A stretch of DNA of 64,000 nt from Corynebacterium timonense (lineage in GTDB: Bacteria; Actinomycetota; Actinomycetes; Mycobacteriales; Mycobacteriaceae). The DNA lies in assembly GCF_900105305.1 (NCBI RefSeq), contig NZ_LT629765.1, forward strand, positions 1,302,001 through 1,366,000, read 5' to 3'. This document shows, in pieces, positions 1 through 9,482 of the stretch (positions within the stretch are counted from its first letter, which is position 1; every line of letters begins with the position of its first letter). A model generated the notes under the pieces. That model was not told where the DNA came from. It saw nothing but the letters and a program-made list of their open reading frames with translations, and did no database searches. The position numbers and the translations under genes are program-made.

Positions 1-2
1 GC

Positions 3-1820
3 GTGGACTTTGACCTGTACCCGGGACGAACCCTGAGCATTGTCGGCGAATCCGGCTCCGGAAAGTCGGTCACGTCGATGGCGGTGATGGGCCTTCTGCC
101 TGAGTACGCGAAGGTCAGCGGCTCCGTCGAGTTCAACGGTGAGGAGCTTCTCGGGAAATCCGATAAGGCGATGTCCGCCATCCGCGGAGCTGGCATCAGC
201 ATGATCTTCCAGGACCCGCTGTCCGCGCTGACCCCCGTCTTCGACATTGGCACCCAGCTGGTGGAGGCGATCCAGGCGCACCAAAAGATTTCCACCGCGC
301 AGGCGCTCGACCGCGCCGCCGAGCTGCTCGAACTGGTGGGTATCCCGGAGCCCCGGAAGCGCTTGAAGTCCTTCCCCCACGAGTTCTCGGGCGGGATGCG
401 CCAGCGTGTGGTGATCGCCATCGCGATTGCTAACAACCCGAGCGTCATCATTGCGGACGAGCCGACGACGGCACTCGATGTGACGATCCAGGCGCAGATT
501 CTGGATCTGATCAAACTGGCTCAGCGGGAAACAGGCGCAGCCTGCATTATGATCACCCACGATATGGGCGTGGTTGCCAACATCGCCGACGACGTGTTGG
601 TGATGTACGGCGGTCGCCCCGTGGAGCTTGCAGATGTGCACACCCTGTTCTCGTCCCCGCGAATGCCGTATTCGATCGGCCTGCTGGGGTCCACGCCGCG
701 GGTGGACCAGCCCTCCGCTGAGCCGCTGACCTTCATTGAGGGGTCCCCTCCACGGCTGATCAATGTCCAGAACCGCTGCCAGTTCGCGCCGCGCTGCCCG
801 ATTGCTATCGACGCCTGCCTCGCGGGCGAGCCCCCGCTCGTGGCGCTCGACGACAACCCCGCCCACCACGTGGCCTGCATCCGCGAAAAGGAGATCGTCG
901 GCGGCACGATCAACGGCCGGCCTCTCTACCCCGCGCCGCGCCTGCCGGAGGACGCCCTCGCCGGGATTCCCCGCAACGAACGCGAAGTCACTCTTGAAGT
1001 GGAAAACCTCACCAAGGTGTTCCCGCTGACCAAGGGTGCCCTGGTCAAGCGCAAAGTGGGCGAGGTCCACGCGGTAAAGAACATCTCCTTCGATCTGCGC
1101 GCGGGCGAGTGCATGGCGATTGTCGGCGAATCAGGGTCGGGCAAGACGACCACACTGTTGGAGGTGATGAACCTCGATCCCCCAGAGGGAAGCCGAATTG
1201 TCCTGTGCGGCAAGGATGCGGCGAAGTTCAGCCGGGAGGAGCGCCAGCGCGCCCGCCGAGACGTGCAGATGGTGTTCCAAGACCCCATGAGCTCCCTCAA
1301 CCCACGGATGACGGTCAAAGAGATCCTGCTCGAGCCCCTCGAGGCACTCGGGTACAACGATGACAAAGACGAACGTGTCGCGGAACTCATGCGCACCGTC
1401 GGTTTGGATGAATCCCATATCGACCGCTTTCCGGGCCATTTTTCGGGCGGGCAACGCCAGCGCATCGGCCTGGCACGAGCCCTGGCCACCAACCCGAAGA
1501 TCATCGTGCTCGACGAGCCCGTATCCGCACTCGACGTCTCCATCCAAGCGGGCGTAATCAACCTGCTGGAGTCGCTCAAACGCGAGCTCGGCCTGTCGTA
1601 CCTGTTCGTTGCCCACGACCTCTCGGTGGTGCGCCATCTGTCGGACCGGGTGGCCGTGATGTACAAGGGCGACTTTGTGGAGTTCGGCGAGGCCGACGAG
1701 ATCTTCGACAACCCCCAGCACCCCTACACCCGGGCGCTGCTGTCGGCGATTCCGATCCCCGATCCCAACATCGAACGCAACCGTGAACGGTCGCTGTACA
1801 CCCCGGAGGACACCGCTTAG
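3..1820 (+). CDS. Fused dipeptide/oligopeptide ABC transporter ATP-binding protein (5' end outside window)
   Basis: This is the cytoplasmic energy-coupling subunit of a peptide-type ABC importer, with two ATPase halves (DppD-like and DppF-like) in one chain. The first Walker A (GESGSGKS) lies at residues 15-22 of the visible reading frame, followed by signature FSGGMRQR and Walker B with [10 protein letters not shown] Cys-rich oligopeptide C-terminal segment (RCQFAPRCP) follows near residue 260. The second half has GESGSGKT near residue 376 and signature FSGGQRQR. Family members have about 30 more residues before the first Walker A, so the true start lies upstream and the GTG at position 3 is internal. 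Its permease and binding-protein genes would be expected upstream. The gene runs tail to tail into a second, paralogous system. The substrate is inferred only at family level. Confidence 0.9.
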   Translation: MDFDLYPGRTLSIVGESGSGKSVTSMAVMGLLPEYAKVSGSVEFNGEELLGKSDKAMSAIRGAGISMIFQDPLSALTPVFDIGTQLVEAIQAHQKISTAQALDRAAELLELVGIPEPRKRLKSFPHEFSGGMRQRVVIAIAIANNPSVIIADEPTTALDVTIQAQILDLIKLAQRETGAACIMITHDMGVVANIADDVLVMYGGRPVELADVHTLFSSPRMPYSIGLLGSTPRVDQPSAEPLTFIEGSPPRLINVQNRCQFAPRCPIAIDACLAGEPPLVALDDNPAHHVACIREKEIVGGTINGRPLYPAPRLPEDALAGIPRNEREVTLEVENLTKVFPLTKGALVKRKVGEVHAVKNISFDLRAGECMAIVGESGSGKTTTLLEVMNLDPPEGSRIVLCGKDAAKFSREERQRARRDVQMVFQDPMSSLNPRMTVKEILLEPLEALGYNDDKDERVAELMRTVGLDESHIDRFPGHFSGGQRQRIGLARALATNPKIIVLDEPVSALDVSIQAGVINLLESLKRELGLSYLFVAHDLSVVRHLSDRVAVMYKGDFVEFGEADEIFDNPQHPYTRALLSAIPIPDPNIERNRERSLYTPEDTA

Positions 1821-2031
1821 GACACACGCCGCGCGAACAACGGCGCACTGCACCGCGTCCAGCGGGAGTGCGCACCGCTCGCGCACCTGTCTGTTCCCGC
1901 GGCCGCAGACATCCTGGGGCGCCGCGGGGGCGTCGATACGCGCCGCGAAACGCCTCGACGGCGGGTTGCAACGAGGCCGGCGACGCGACAACCCGGACCC
2001 CGGGGCGGCGCCTCACCCGGCGAGCAGATAA
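1821..2031. other. Intergenic gap between two convergent ABC ATPase genes
   Basis: These 211 bases separate the two convergent fused ATPase genes. No open frame with coding character and no U-tailed terminator is visible. The stretch carries one copy (1927-1943) of a short sequence, GGGGCGTCGATACGCGC, that recurs with small changes in three other intergenic places in the window (7611-7624, and inverted at 11889-11905 and 44860-44875). Confidence 0.5.
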
Positions 2032-3705
2032 CTAGCTGAGCTCGATGTTGAGCCCAGGCACGGAGTTGATGAGGTTGCGCGTGTACTCGTGCTGCGGGTC
2101 GTCGAAGACCTGGTCCGCGGGCCCCTGCTCCACCACCTTGCCCTGCCGCATGACCACGATGTCGTCGGCGGTCTGGCGCACCACGGCGAGGTCGTGGGTG
2201 ATGAAGAGGTACGACAGCGCAAGCTCCTCCTGCAGGTCCGTAAGCAGGGTGAGGATCTGGTTCTGCACCAGCACGTCGAGCGCCGAGACGGCCTCGTCAA
2301 GGACGATGACCTCGGGCCCGAGCGCCATGGCGCGCGCGATGGCGATGCGCTGGCACTGGCCGCCGGACAGCTCGTTCGGGTAGCGGCGCATGGCGGAACG
2401 CGGCATCTGCACCATGTCGAGAAGCTCCGCGACGCGGGCCTCGCGCTCCTTGCGGTTGCCCACCTTGTGCAGCGTCAGCGGCTCTTCGATGCAGCGATAG
2501 ATGGAATACATCGGGTCGAGCGAGCCGTAGGGGTTTTGGAAGACGACCTGCATCTTGCGGCGCATGTCAAAGAGCTCGCGCCCCTTTAACGAGGACACGT
2601 CGCGGCCTTCGAAGAGGACCTGGCCACTCGTGGGTTCGAGGAGGGACAGAACCATGTTCGCCACGGTCGACTTGCCGGAGCCAGACTCCCCCACGAGGGC
2701 CAGCGTCGAGCCGCGGCGGAGGTCGAACGTGACGTCGTCGACGGCGCGCAGAGACTTCTTGTCCCCGCGCTGGCCGCGCACGTCGAACTCTTTCACCAGG
2801 TTTTTCACACTCACAACAGCGTCGGTGGTGCTGCGTTCCCGGGCAAAGGCCTCGGAGGAGGCGAGCCCCCGCGCCTTCGCCGACTGGATGCGGGCCGAGG
2901 CGAGCGATGGGGCGGCCTTGACCAGCCGTTGGGTGTACGGGTGACCCGGGTTGCGCAGAATCTTTAAGCTCGGCCCCTTCTCCACGATGCGCCCGCGGTG
3001 CATGACCACGAGGAAATCGGCGCGTTCGGCGGCCAGGCCGAGGTCGTGGGTAATAAACAGCAGGGCTGTGCCCAGCTGCTCGGTGAGCTCGTCGAGGTGG
3101 TCCAGGATCTTCTTCTGCACCGTCACGTCGAGCGCGGAGGTGGGCTCGTCGGCGATGAGCAGCTTCGGCCGGGCGGCCAGGCCAATCGCGATGAGCGCGC
3201 GCTGGCGCATACCGCCGGAGAACTCGTGGGGGAACTGCTTGGCGCGCCGCTCCGCGTCCGGCAGTCCAGCCTCCTCGAGCACCTGGGTGACACGTTCGTG
3301 GCGCGCGGAGCCCTCCACCACGTTGTTGGCGCGCAGAGCTTCTTCCACCTGCGTGCCGATGCGCCACACCGGGTTGAGGTTGCTCATCGGGTCCTGGGGC
3401 ACAAGGCCGATCTGGCTGCCACGGATGTCGCGCCATTCCTTTTCGCCGAGGCCCGTCAGCTCCTCGCCGTCGAGCTTGATCGACCCGCTGGTCACCTTCC
3501 CCGTGCCGGGCAGCAGGCCGAGGATCGACATGGCGGCGGTGGACTTGCCGGAGCCGGACTCCCCGACGATGGCGACGGACTGGCCAGGATAGATGGTCAG
3601 GTCGAAGTCGCGGACGGCCTCGACCGTGCCGGTCGTGGACTCGAAGGTGATCTTCAGGTCCTCGATCTCGAGCAGGGGCTTGTCATTCATCGCTTTCTCA
3701 CTCAT
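2032..3705 (-). CDS. Fused dipeptide/oligopeptide ABC transporter ATP-binding protein
   Basis: This 557-residue protein holds two complete ABC ATPase domains of the DppD/DppF type. Domain 1 has Walker A GESGSGKS near residue 50, signature FSGGMRQR near 165 and Walker [10 protein letters not shown]. Domain 2 has Walker A GESGSGKS near residue 343, signature LSGGQCQR (the usual Gln-Arg/Gln-Gln position is Cys) and Walker [10 protein letters not shown], where the usual Pro after Glu is Ala. It is the last gene of a minus-strand operon. Its ATG overlaps the stop of the upstream permease by 4 bases (ATGA), which implies translational coupling. An internal ATG 15 bases downstream (start at 3690) is an alternative start. 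It powers import through the two permeases encoded just upstream; the peptide substrate is a family-level inference. Confidence 0.92.
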   Translation of the reverse strand: MSEKAMNDKPLLEIEDLKITFESTTGTVEAVRDFDLTIYPGQSVAIVGESGSGKSTAAMSILGLLPGTGKVTSGSIKLDGEELTGLGEKEWRDIRGSQIGLVPQDPMSNLNPVWRIGTQVEEALRANNVVEGSARHERVTQVLEEAGLPDAERRAKQFPHEFSGGMRQRALIAIGLAARPKLLIADEPTSALDVTVQKKILDHLDELTEQLGTALLFITHDLGLAAERADFLVVMHRGRIVEKGPSLKILRNPGHPYTQRLVKAAPSLASARIQSAKARGLASSEAFARERSTTDAVVSVKNLVKEFDVRGQRGDKKSLRAVDDVTFDLRRGSTLALVGESGSGKSTVANMVLSLLEPTSGQVLFEGRDVSSLKGRELFDMRRKMQVVFQNPYGSLDPMYSIYRCIEEPLTLHKVGNRKEREARVAELLDMVQMPRSAMRRYPNELSGGQCQRIAIARAMALGPEVIVLDEAVSALDVLVQNQILTLLTDLQEELALSYLFITHDLAVVRQTADDIVVMRQGKVVEQGPADQVFDDPQHEYTRNLINSVPGLNIELS

Positions 3706-4700
3706 CGCTTCCGCGCCTTCGGGTCAAGGGCGTCGCGGACCGCGTCGCCCATCATGATGAAGCTCAGCACCGTCAGGGCTAGAGCAATTGCCGGGTAGAA
3801 CAGCACCATCGGTTGCGTGCGCAGCGAGGCCTGCGCCGCGGAAATGTCGCCGCCCCAGGACACAACGGTCGAGGGAAGCCCGATGCCCAGGAAGGACAGC
3901 GTCGCCTCGGCCACGATAAACGTGCCCAACGCGACCGTGGCGTAGACGATGATGGGCGCGGCCGCGTTCGGGATGATGTGGGAGCCGATGATGCGCAGGT
4001 CAGAGGCACCAAGCGCGCGGGCGGCGGTGACGAACTCGTCGTTTTTCACCGCGAGCACCGCGCCGCGGGTGATGCGCGCGATCTGGGTCCAGCCGAACAT
4101 CGACAGGGCGAACACGACCATCCACACCGAGCGGTCGTTCTGGAACATCGACATCACCACGATGGCCGCGAGGACCAAGGGGACCGCGAAGAAGATATCC
4201 GTCAGACGCGACAGGATGGTGTCCCACAGACCTCCGTAGAACCCGGCGATCGCGCCGATGAGGCCGCCGACGAGTGTCACCAGCAGCGTCGTCAGCACGC
4301 CCACCGTCACCGAGGCACGGGCGCCGTACACGGTGCGCGAGTAGATGTCGCAGCCCTGCCGGTCAAAACCGAAGGGGTGGCCGTTGCTCGGGCCGTTCAG
4401 CGAGTTCGCCAGATCGCAGGCGCGGGGGTCAACACTGGTGAACAGGCCCGGTGCGATGGCCAGCGCGAGGGCGAAGAAGATGAGCACCGCGGAGACCCAG
4501 AACAGCGGGCGGCGGCGCAGGTAACGCCACGCCTCGCCCCATTGGCTCAGCGGCGCAGACGAATCGGGGACTGCGTCGACGGCGCCCAGTCCGATCTCGT
4601 CGGAGTCCGCGATGAAGTACTGCTGACCGCGGCGGGCGTCGACGTCGTGAAGCGAAGCGGGGGTGGTGGCGGGAGTGGTGTCGGGGGTGGTGTCAGACAT
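3702..4700 (-). CDS. Peptide ABC transporter permease, DppC type
   Basis: This is an inner-membrane channel subunit of the peptide importer, 332 residues. About 75 cytoplasmic residues (Thr/Pro-rich at the start) precede the first membrane helix, then an OppC N-terminal segment and a BPD_transp_1 domain. The EAA loop that contacts the ATPase is visible as AARALGASDLRIIGSHIIPN. The start is placed at the ATG of MSDTTPD because it overlaps the stop of the upstream DppB-type gene by 8 bases; the longer open frame reads backwards through that gene with Ser/Arg-rich nonsense. The downstream ATPase gene overlaps its stop by 4 bases. It pairs with the DppB-type permease next door. Confidence 0.92.
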   Translation of the reverse strand: MSDTTPDTTPATTPASLHDVDARRGQQYFIADSDEIGLGAVDAVPDSSAPLSQWGEAWRYLRRRPLFWVSAVLIFFALALAIAPGLFTSVDPRACDLANSLNGPSNGHPFGFDRQGCDIYSRTVYGARASVTVGVLTTLLVTLVGGLIGAIAGFYGGLWDTILSRLTDIFFAVPLVLAAIVVMSMFQNDRSVWMVVFALSMFGWTQIARITRGAVLAVKNDEFVTAARALGASDLRIIGSHIIPNAAAPIIVYATVALGTFIVAEATLSFLGIGLPSTVVSWGGDISAAQASLRTQPMVLFYPAIALALTVLSFIMMGDAVRDALDPKARKR

Positions 4701-5619
4701 AGCGGATCCTTGGGTCGAGAACGGCGTACAGGAGGTCGACGATGAGGTTGGCCACGATGTAGACGATGACGAGCACGGTGGTAAACGACACCACGGTCGC
4801 CGGCTCGCCCTTGATGATGGCCTGATAAATCGTGCCGCCGACGCCGTTGATGCCGAAGATGCCCTCGGTGACAATCGCCCCGCCCATAAGCGCGCCGAGG
4901 TCCGCGCCGAGGAAAGTGACCACGGGGATGAGCGAGTTGCGCAGGACGTGCCGCGTCATCACCTGTCCCCCGCCCAGGCCCTTCGCCCGGGCGGTGCGCA
5001 CGTAGTCCGCCCGCATGTTCTCGCTCACCGACTGCCTAGTCAACCGGACCACGTAGGCGCACGAGAGCGCGCCGAGCACGACTGCCGGCATGAGGAGAGC
5101 CTCGACGCTTTCGTTGCGGCCCACCGTCACGGGCAACAGGCCCCATTGGACGCCCACGACGTACTGCAAGACGAAGCCGATGACGAAGGAGGGCACCGCG
5201 ATGACCACGAGGGAGGCGACCAGGATGGTCGAGTCGAAGATGCCGCCGCGGCGCACACCGGCGATCACGCCGAAGATGATGCCAAAAACCGCCTCGAAGG
5301 CGAGGGCCATGAGCCCGAGTTTCACCGTCACCGGGAACGCTTGCGCCATGACGGAGGAGACGGGTTGGCCGGAGAACGTGGTGCCAAAGTCTCCGGTAAA
5401 GATCCCCTTGAGGTAGAGCAAGTACTGGACAATGAACGGTTTGTCGAGGTTGTATTCGGCCTCGATGCGTGCGCGCGCTGCGTCCGACAGACCGCGGTCG
5501 CCGCCGAGGGCGGCAACGGGGTCGCCCGGCATGAGGAACACCAGCGCGTACAAAAGCAGCGTGGCGCCGAAAAACACCGGGATCATCTGGAGCAGCCGTC
5601 GCCCGATATAGCGCAACAT
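4693..5619 (-). CDS. Peptide ABC transporter permease, DppB type
   Basis: This 308-residue inner-membrane permease has the typical DppB start (MLRYIGRRLLQMIPV) followed by a membrane helix, about six helices in total, and the EAA loop in the stretch around AKGLGGGQVMTRHVLRNSL. It forms the translocation pore with the DppC-type permease encoded next, whose start overlaps its stop. The binding-protein gene lies 114 bases upstream on the same strand, and the gap contains an inverted repeat (5664-5671 with 5684-5691) that could lower permease expression relative to the binding protein. The ligand is unproven. Confidence 0.92.
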   Translation of the reverse strand: MLRYIGRRLLQMIPVFFGATLLLYALVFLMPGDPVAALGGDRGLSDAARARIEAEYNLDKPFIVQYLLYLKGIFTGDFGTTFSGQPVSSVMAQAFPVTVKLGLMALAFEAVFGIIFGVIAGVRRGGIFDSTILVASLVVIAVPSFVIGFVLQYVVGVQWGLLPVTVGRNESVEALLMPAVVLGALSCAYVVRLTRQSVSENMRADYVRTARAKGLGGGQVMTRHVLRNSLIPVVTFLGADLGALMGGAIVTEGIFGINGVGGTIYQAIIKGEPATVVSFTTVLVIVYIVANLIVDLLYAVLDPRIRYV

Positions 5620-5663
5620 GTTTGCGGGCTCTCCTTAACCTTAATAAGCGTGAGTGTGGGGGT

Positions 5664-5691
5664 GTGGGGTGGACAACGCCAAACACCCCAC
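5664..5691 (-). promoter_or_regulatory. Intercistronic hairpin between binding-protein and permease genes
   Basis: GTGGGGTG at 5664-5671 and CACCCCAC at 5684-5691 form a perfect 8-bp stem with a 12-base loop in the gap of the peptide-transport operon. There is no U tract, so it is more likely an mRNA-stabilising or attenuating hairpin than a full terminator. This role is inferred from position. Confidence 0.45.
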
Positions 5692-5733
5692 CGGCGGGCC
5701 GGAGGGGTGAGAGAGGTTGATTAGGCCACGAGA

Positions 5734-7347
5734 TTAGTTCTTCGTGATCTCGTAGTAGACGGGCTGCGACTTCCAGCTAAAGGTGACGTTGTCCACCTGC
5801 TCGGAGGAGCCGCCCGTGACGTTGGAGTACCACAGCGGGATGGCGGGCAGGTCCTGGAGCAGGATCTCCTGCGCCTGGTTGTAGAGCGGGGTGGCCTCCT
5901 CCGCGCTCGCTGCGCTCGCTGCATCGTTCAACAGAGCGTCGAAGTCGGGATTGGAGTAGTCACCGTCGTTGGAGCTGGCATCCGTGGCGTAGAGCGGGGT
6001 GAGGAAGTTGCTCAGCAGCGGGAAGTCACCCTGCCAGCCGGTACGGAACGCCCCGGCGATGGTGCGGCCGGTCACCTCGTCGCGCAACGACTTGAAGTCC
6101 GGGTAGGGGTTGCCCACCGCGTCGATCTCCAGGGTGTTGCGGATCTGGTTCGCCACGGCGTCGACCCATGCCTGGTGGCCGCCATCGGCGTTGTAGGAGA
6201 TGGTGAACTCGCCGGTGAACGGCGAGATAGCGTCCGCTTCCTCCCAGAGACGCTTGGCCTCCTCGGGGTCGTACTCGAGGACCTCGGCGCCCTCGAGGCT
6301 GTCCGAGTGGCCCGGGATGACCGGGGACGTGAAGTCGGTGGCCGGGGTGCGGGTGCCCTCGAAAATGGTGTCGGTAATCTGCTGGCGGTCGATCGCGCGC
6401 GAGATCGCCTGGCGGCGCAGCTTGCCTTCCTCGCCGGAGAAGTGCTCGAGGTTTTCCGGGATGGTGAAGGACTGGAAGATCGCTGCCGGCTGGTTGACGG
6501 CACGCTCTCCCAACTCGTCTTCGAAGGTGGCAAACGCGGAGTCCGGGATGGCGTCCAGCACGTCGAGGTTTCCGGCCAAAAGGTCGGCGTAGGCGGCGTC
6601 CTGCTGGGCGTAAAAGACGAAGGTGATGCCGTCGTTGTTCACCTTGCGCTCACCGTTGTACTCCTCGTTGGGGACGATGGTCGCGTCTTGGTTGTGGTTC
6701 CACTCGGTGAGGGTGTACGGCCCGTTGCTTACCGGATTCTCGCCGTAGGCGGCGATGTCGTCGTACGCAGAGGGGTGCAACGGGAAGAAGGCGGAGTAGC
6801 CGAGCTGCTCGGGGAAGTCAGCCTCCGGCTGCTCGAGCTCAATGGTGAAGGTCCGCTCGTCGACAACCTGCAGACCCTCCATCGCTTCCTTGCCTTCCTC
6901 GAAGCCGAGGATCGGCGCGTAGAAAGAGGCGGCGAGCAGGGCTTCCTTCATGGTGTAGTTCCACGCGTCGACAAAGTGATCGGCCGTCACCTGGGTGCCG
7001 TCGGACCACATCGCGTCCTCGCGCAGGGTGACGCGGTAGGTCTTCTCGCCCTCCAGCTCGATCGACTCGGCGAGGTCGTTGTGGGACACGCCCTCGCTGT
7101 CGTAGTACTTCAGGCCGGCGTAGATCATGTCAACGATGCGCCCGCCACCGTTCTCATTGGTGTTGCCCGGGACTAGGGGGTTTTGCGGCTCGGTGCCGTA
7201 GACGGTGACGTAGTTGCTGCCGCCGCCGTTGCCTCCTTCGCCGCCGTCGCCGCCCTGTGCCTCCTCGGACCCAGAGTCGCCGCAAGCGACGAGGCCAAGT
7301 GTCAGGCCGCTGGCTGCGATAACTGCTGCTGCTTTAGTGAAGCGCAC
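5734..7347 (-). CDS. Peptide ABC transporter substrate-binding lipoprotein
   Basis: This is the extracellular solute-binding protein (SBP_bac_5 type) that feeds the DppBC-type permeases. It starts at a GTG (VRFTKAAAV) preceded by AGGAGG four bases away; the longer open frame lacks a ribosome site. A lipoprotein signal of 21 residues ends in LVAC, so Cys22 would be lipidated, and a Gly/Glu-rich linker follows. The mature part has the family pattern 'TYRVTLREDAMWSDGTQVTADHF' broken across residues 105-130, the segment that identifies oligopeptide/nickel-type binding proteins. At 537 residues the length is normal. It is the first gene of the operon. Candidate -10 (TATAGC, 7435-7440) and -35 (TTGACA, 7411-7416) motifs upstream are not at ideal spacing for one promoter. 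Confidence 0.93.
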   Translation of the reverse strand: MRFTKAAAVIAASGLTLGLVACGDSGSEEAQGGDGGEGGNGGGSNYVTVYGTEPQNPLVPGNTNENGGGRIVDMIYAGLKYYDSEGVSHNDLAESIELEGEKTYRVTLREDAMWSDGTQVTADHFVDAWNYTMKEALLAASFYAPILGFEEGKEAMEGLQVVDERTFTIELEQPEADFPEQLGYSAFFPLHPSAYDDIAAYGENPVSNGPYTLTEWNHNQDATIVPNEEYNGERKVNNDGITFVFYAQQDAAYADLLAGNLDVLDAIPDSAFATFEDELGERAVNQPAAIFQSFTIPENLEHFSGEEGKLRRQAISRAIDRQQITDTIFEGTRTPATDFTSPVIPGHSDSLEGAEVLEYDPEEAKRLWEEADAISPFTGEFTISYNADGGHQAWVDAVANQIRNTLEIDAVGNPYPDFKSLRDEVTGRTIAGAFRTGWQGDFPLLSNFLTPLYATDASSNDGDYSNPDFDALLNDAASAASAEEATPLYNQAQEILLQDLPAIPLWYSNVTGGSSEQVDNVTFSWKSQPVYYEITKN

Positions 7348-7716
7348 AGCTCCTCCTTTGCTGCTCGCGCGTCGGTGCGCGGTGGTGTAGTCGGGAAACA
7401 AACCTGAGTGTGTCAAAACGCACACCTGAGTTTCGCTATATTTCACCACACATGATGGGGAAAGAAGACATTTTCTGTTAACTTTCTGTGCGCACACGCT
7501 CTTCCCGCAGGCATAGCGGTCACAACGGGGGTAGCGGCGCTCCCCCCCCCGCCCGCCGGGCCCCGCGGCCTCAGCGGAGGCAGCGCGCAGCGGGCGCGGC
7601 GCCGGGTACGGCGTCGATACGCGCGGCCGACGTCACACGTTCAGACGTGTTCTTCCCCTCTCCGCGCGCTAAAGTAAGTCCTTGTTCTTCCCGGGTGCCC
7701 CACCCCTGACCGAAAG
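7348..7716. other. Divergent intergenic region with possible promoters, C9 tract and inverted repeat
   Basis: These 369 bases separate the minus-strand binding-protein gene from the plus-strand DUF808 gene. A run of nine C lies at 7542-7550 beside a G-rich stretch. A 14-base sequence at 7611-7624 matches one at 1930-1943. An inverted repeat ACACGT-N4-ACGTGT lies at 7635-7650, about 20 bases upstream of a possible -10 (TAAAGT, 7670-7675) for the DUF808 gene. No coding sequence is apparent. Confidence 0.5.
7670..7675 (+). promoter_or_regulatory. Candidate -10 of the DUF808 gene
   Basis: TAAAGT lies about 50 bases before the start of the DUF808 gene. The inverted repeat ACACGTTCAGACGTGT (7635-7650) sits where the -35 would be and could be a regulator site. 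Assigned by position and motif only. Confidence 0.35.
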
Positions 7717-7725
7717 GTGCCTCCC

Positions 7726-8667
7726 ATGCCCGGTGGTCTCCTTGCTCTGCTTGACGACGTCGCACTTATCGCGCGCAGCGCCGCCTCATCTGTCGACGAC
7801 GTCGCCGCGATGGCAGCGAAAACCTCCACCAAGGCCGCCGGTGTCGTCATCGACGACGCCGCCGTGACCCCCCAATACGTCGCGGGCGTCACCCCGGCGC
7901 GCGAGCTGCCGATGATCTGGCGCATCACAAAGGGGTCGTTGCGCAACAAGCTACTCATCATCCTGCCGCTCGCGCTGCTCCTCAACGCCGTCGCGCCGTG
8001 GGCGCTGGTGCCTATCCTCATGGTCGGCGGCGCCTACCTGTGCTTCGAGGGCGCCGAAAAGATCGCCCACAAACTCTCGCCGCGCTCGGCGCACGAGGAC
8101 GAAGAGCACGCGGTAAACAAGTCCCCTGAGGACGAGGACGCACTGGTCACAAGCGCTATCACCACCGACCTCATTCTGTCCGCGGAGATCATGATCATCG
8201 CCCTCGACGAGGTCAAGGACCAGCCTATCGTGATGGAGGCTGCCGTCCTGATCGCCGTGGCGCTCGTGATCACGCTCGCCGTCTACGGCGCGGTGGCGCT
8301 CCTGGTGAAAATCGACGACATCGGCCACGGCATGATCCGCCGTGGACGCGGCTCGGGCGTCGGTCGCGCCCTAGTCAAGGGCATGCCGTACGTTCTTTCC
8401 GCGATCGGTGTCGTCGGCACCGTGGCCATGCTCTGGGTCGGCGGGCACCTTATTATTCGCGGCCTCCACGAGGTTGTCGGCTGGCACTGGCCGCACGACC
8501 TGATCGAACGCGGCGTCGAGGCCGTCGGCGGCGGCATCGCGGGCTGGCTCGTCGACACGGGCGTCTCCCTCGTGGCGGGGCTGATCGTCGGGTTCCTCAT
8601 CCTCGGGGTGGTTGCCGCGGTGAAGAAGGCGGCTGGGGCGAGGGTCGCCGAGAAGCAGAGTGCGTAA
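7726..8667 (+). CDS. DUF808 family membrane protein (YedI-like)
   Basis: This integral membrane protein of unknown function has about 313 residues. The N-terminus MPGGLLALLDDVA is the family hallmark, and the segment with YLCFEGAEKIAHK is also typical. Six or so hydrophobic helices follow (around residues 75-105, 155-200, 215-250 and 270-295). The ATG at 7726 is preferred over the GTG at 7717 because GAAAGG ends nine bases before the ATG and would be too close to the GTG. It stands alone between divergent and unrelated genes, so its context does not suggest a role. Confidence 0.85.
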   Translation: MPGGLLALLDDVALIARSAASSVDDVAAMAAKTSTKAAGVVIDDAAVTPQYVAGVTPARELPMIWRITKGSLRNKLLIILPLALLLNAVAPWALVPILMVGGAYLCFEGAEKIAHKLSPRSAHEDEEHAVNKSPEDEDALVTSAITTDLILSAEIMIIALDEVKDQPIVMEAAVLIAVALVITLAVYGAVALLVKIDDIGHGMIRRGRGSGVGRALVKGMPYVLSAIGVVGTVAMLWVGGHLIIRGLHEVVGWHWPHDLIERGVEAVGGGIAGWLVDTGVSLVAGLIVGFLILGVVAAVKKAAGARVAEKQSA

Positions 8668-8811
8668 CAGAGCTCTCCCCTGCCGGCCCGCGCGACGCCG
8701 TCGCCGCCGGCGTTGACCTGCGGACGTTCCCCCCTCACGCGGTGGCGGAACCGAGGCCAGCTCCGCGCGAGCCGGGAATCACTATGGTGGGTGGTGTACC
8801 GGACACAGCCT

Positions 8812-8872
8812 GCGGCAGGCGACTCGGCTACGACTGGGGGATACGACCGGACGTAGCCGCGCCGCCTGCCGC
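8812..8872 (+). promoter_or_regulatory. Nested hairpin in leader of the cupin gene
   Basis: Two nested inverted repeats are exact. The outer arms GCGGCAGGCG (8812-8821) and CGCCTGCCGC (8863-8872) give 10 bp. The inner arms CGGCTACG (8825-8832) and CGTAGCCG (8852-8859) give 8 bp, with symmetric 3-base gaps between them and a 19-base apical loop. The structure ends 26 bases before the cupin start and 13 bases before its ribosome site (AAGGAA). It resembles a structured 5' leader or riboswitch-like element, but I recognise no known riboswitch class in it. Confidence 0.55.
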
Positions 8873-8898
8873 GGGGAGCACTACGTAAGGAACTGATT

Positions 8899-9333
8899 AT
8901 GTCTGACGCACTGCGCACTGACCACGGCCCCGGCCCCTTTGTCATGAACGTGGAAAAAGCGACCGTTGACAACGACGCCTTCCGCGACACCCTGTGGACG
9001 GGCACGAACCTCCAGCTGACCGTCATGTCCATCCCGCCGGGGGGCGAGATCGGCGCCGAGATCCACGACGGCCACGACCAGTTCCTGCGCCTCGAGGCCG
9101 GGAAGCTGCGCGCCCAGATCGGCACCAGCGAGAACGACCTCGAGGTTGACCAGGTCGTCGAGGACGACGACGCGATCTTCGTCCCCGCCGGCAAGTGGCA
9201 CAACTTCGTCAACGAGTTCGATGAAACGGCCAAGCTGTACTCCATCTACGCGCCGCCGGAGCACACGCCGGGCACCTTCCACCAGGAGAAGGCCGACGCG
9301 GACGCCGACGAGCAGGAAACTTCCGGCGTCTAG
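8899..9333 (+). CDS. Single-domain cupin protein
   Basis: This 144-residue protein has one cupin beta-barrel. Motif 1 is seen as GAEIHDGHDQFLRLEAG (two His and a Glu that could bind metal, final Gly) and motif 2 as PAGKWHNFVN. The C-terminus is acidic and probably flexible. A good ribosome site (AAGGAA) lies seven bases before the ATG. The substrate cannot be told from sequence; small cupins include isomerases, dioxygenases and non-enzymatic sensors. It is monocistronic, with a strong hairpin in its leader and a strong terminator after it, so it is probably regulated on its own. Confidence 0.85.
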   Translation: MSDALRTDHGPGPFVMNVEKATVDNDAFRDTLWTGTNLQLTVMSIPPGGEIGAEIHDGHDQFLRLEAGKLRAQIGTSENDLEVDQVVEDDDAIFVPAGKWHNFVNEFDETAKLYSIYAPPEHTPGTFHQEKADADADEQETSGV

Positions 9334-9350
9334 CTACCCCCTGATCCCCC

Positions 9351-9386
9351 GCTCCCCGAGTCCCTCGCGGCTCGGGGAGCTCTTTT
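9351..9386 (+). terminator. Rho-independent terminator after the cupin gene
   Basis: GCTCCCCGAG (9351-9360) and CTCGGGGAGC (9371-9380) form a perfect 10-bp stem with a 10-base loop, followed by TCTTTT. Confidence 0.85.
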
Positions 9387-9482
9387 GGGCTCCCACCACG
9401 TACGCCCGCCCCGCGCTGCGCACTCCCTACAATGGCTCAGGTACCTACCCGCCCGCGCATAACCAAGCGAAGGAGTCAGGCT

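Noticed and set aside
4663..5724. 353-codon plus-strand open frame over the permease genes
   Set aside because: It lies opposite two complete permeases and is Asp/His/Glu-rich without motifs.
8812..8872. A known riboswitch class at the cupin leader
   Set aside because: I could not match the loop sequences to cobalamin, SAM, c-di-AMP, guanidine, fluoride or ZTP motifs, so only a structured leader is claimed.
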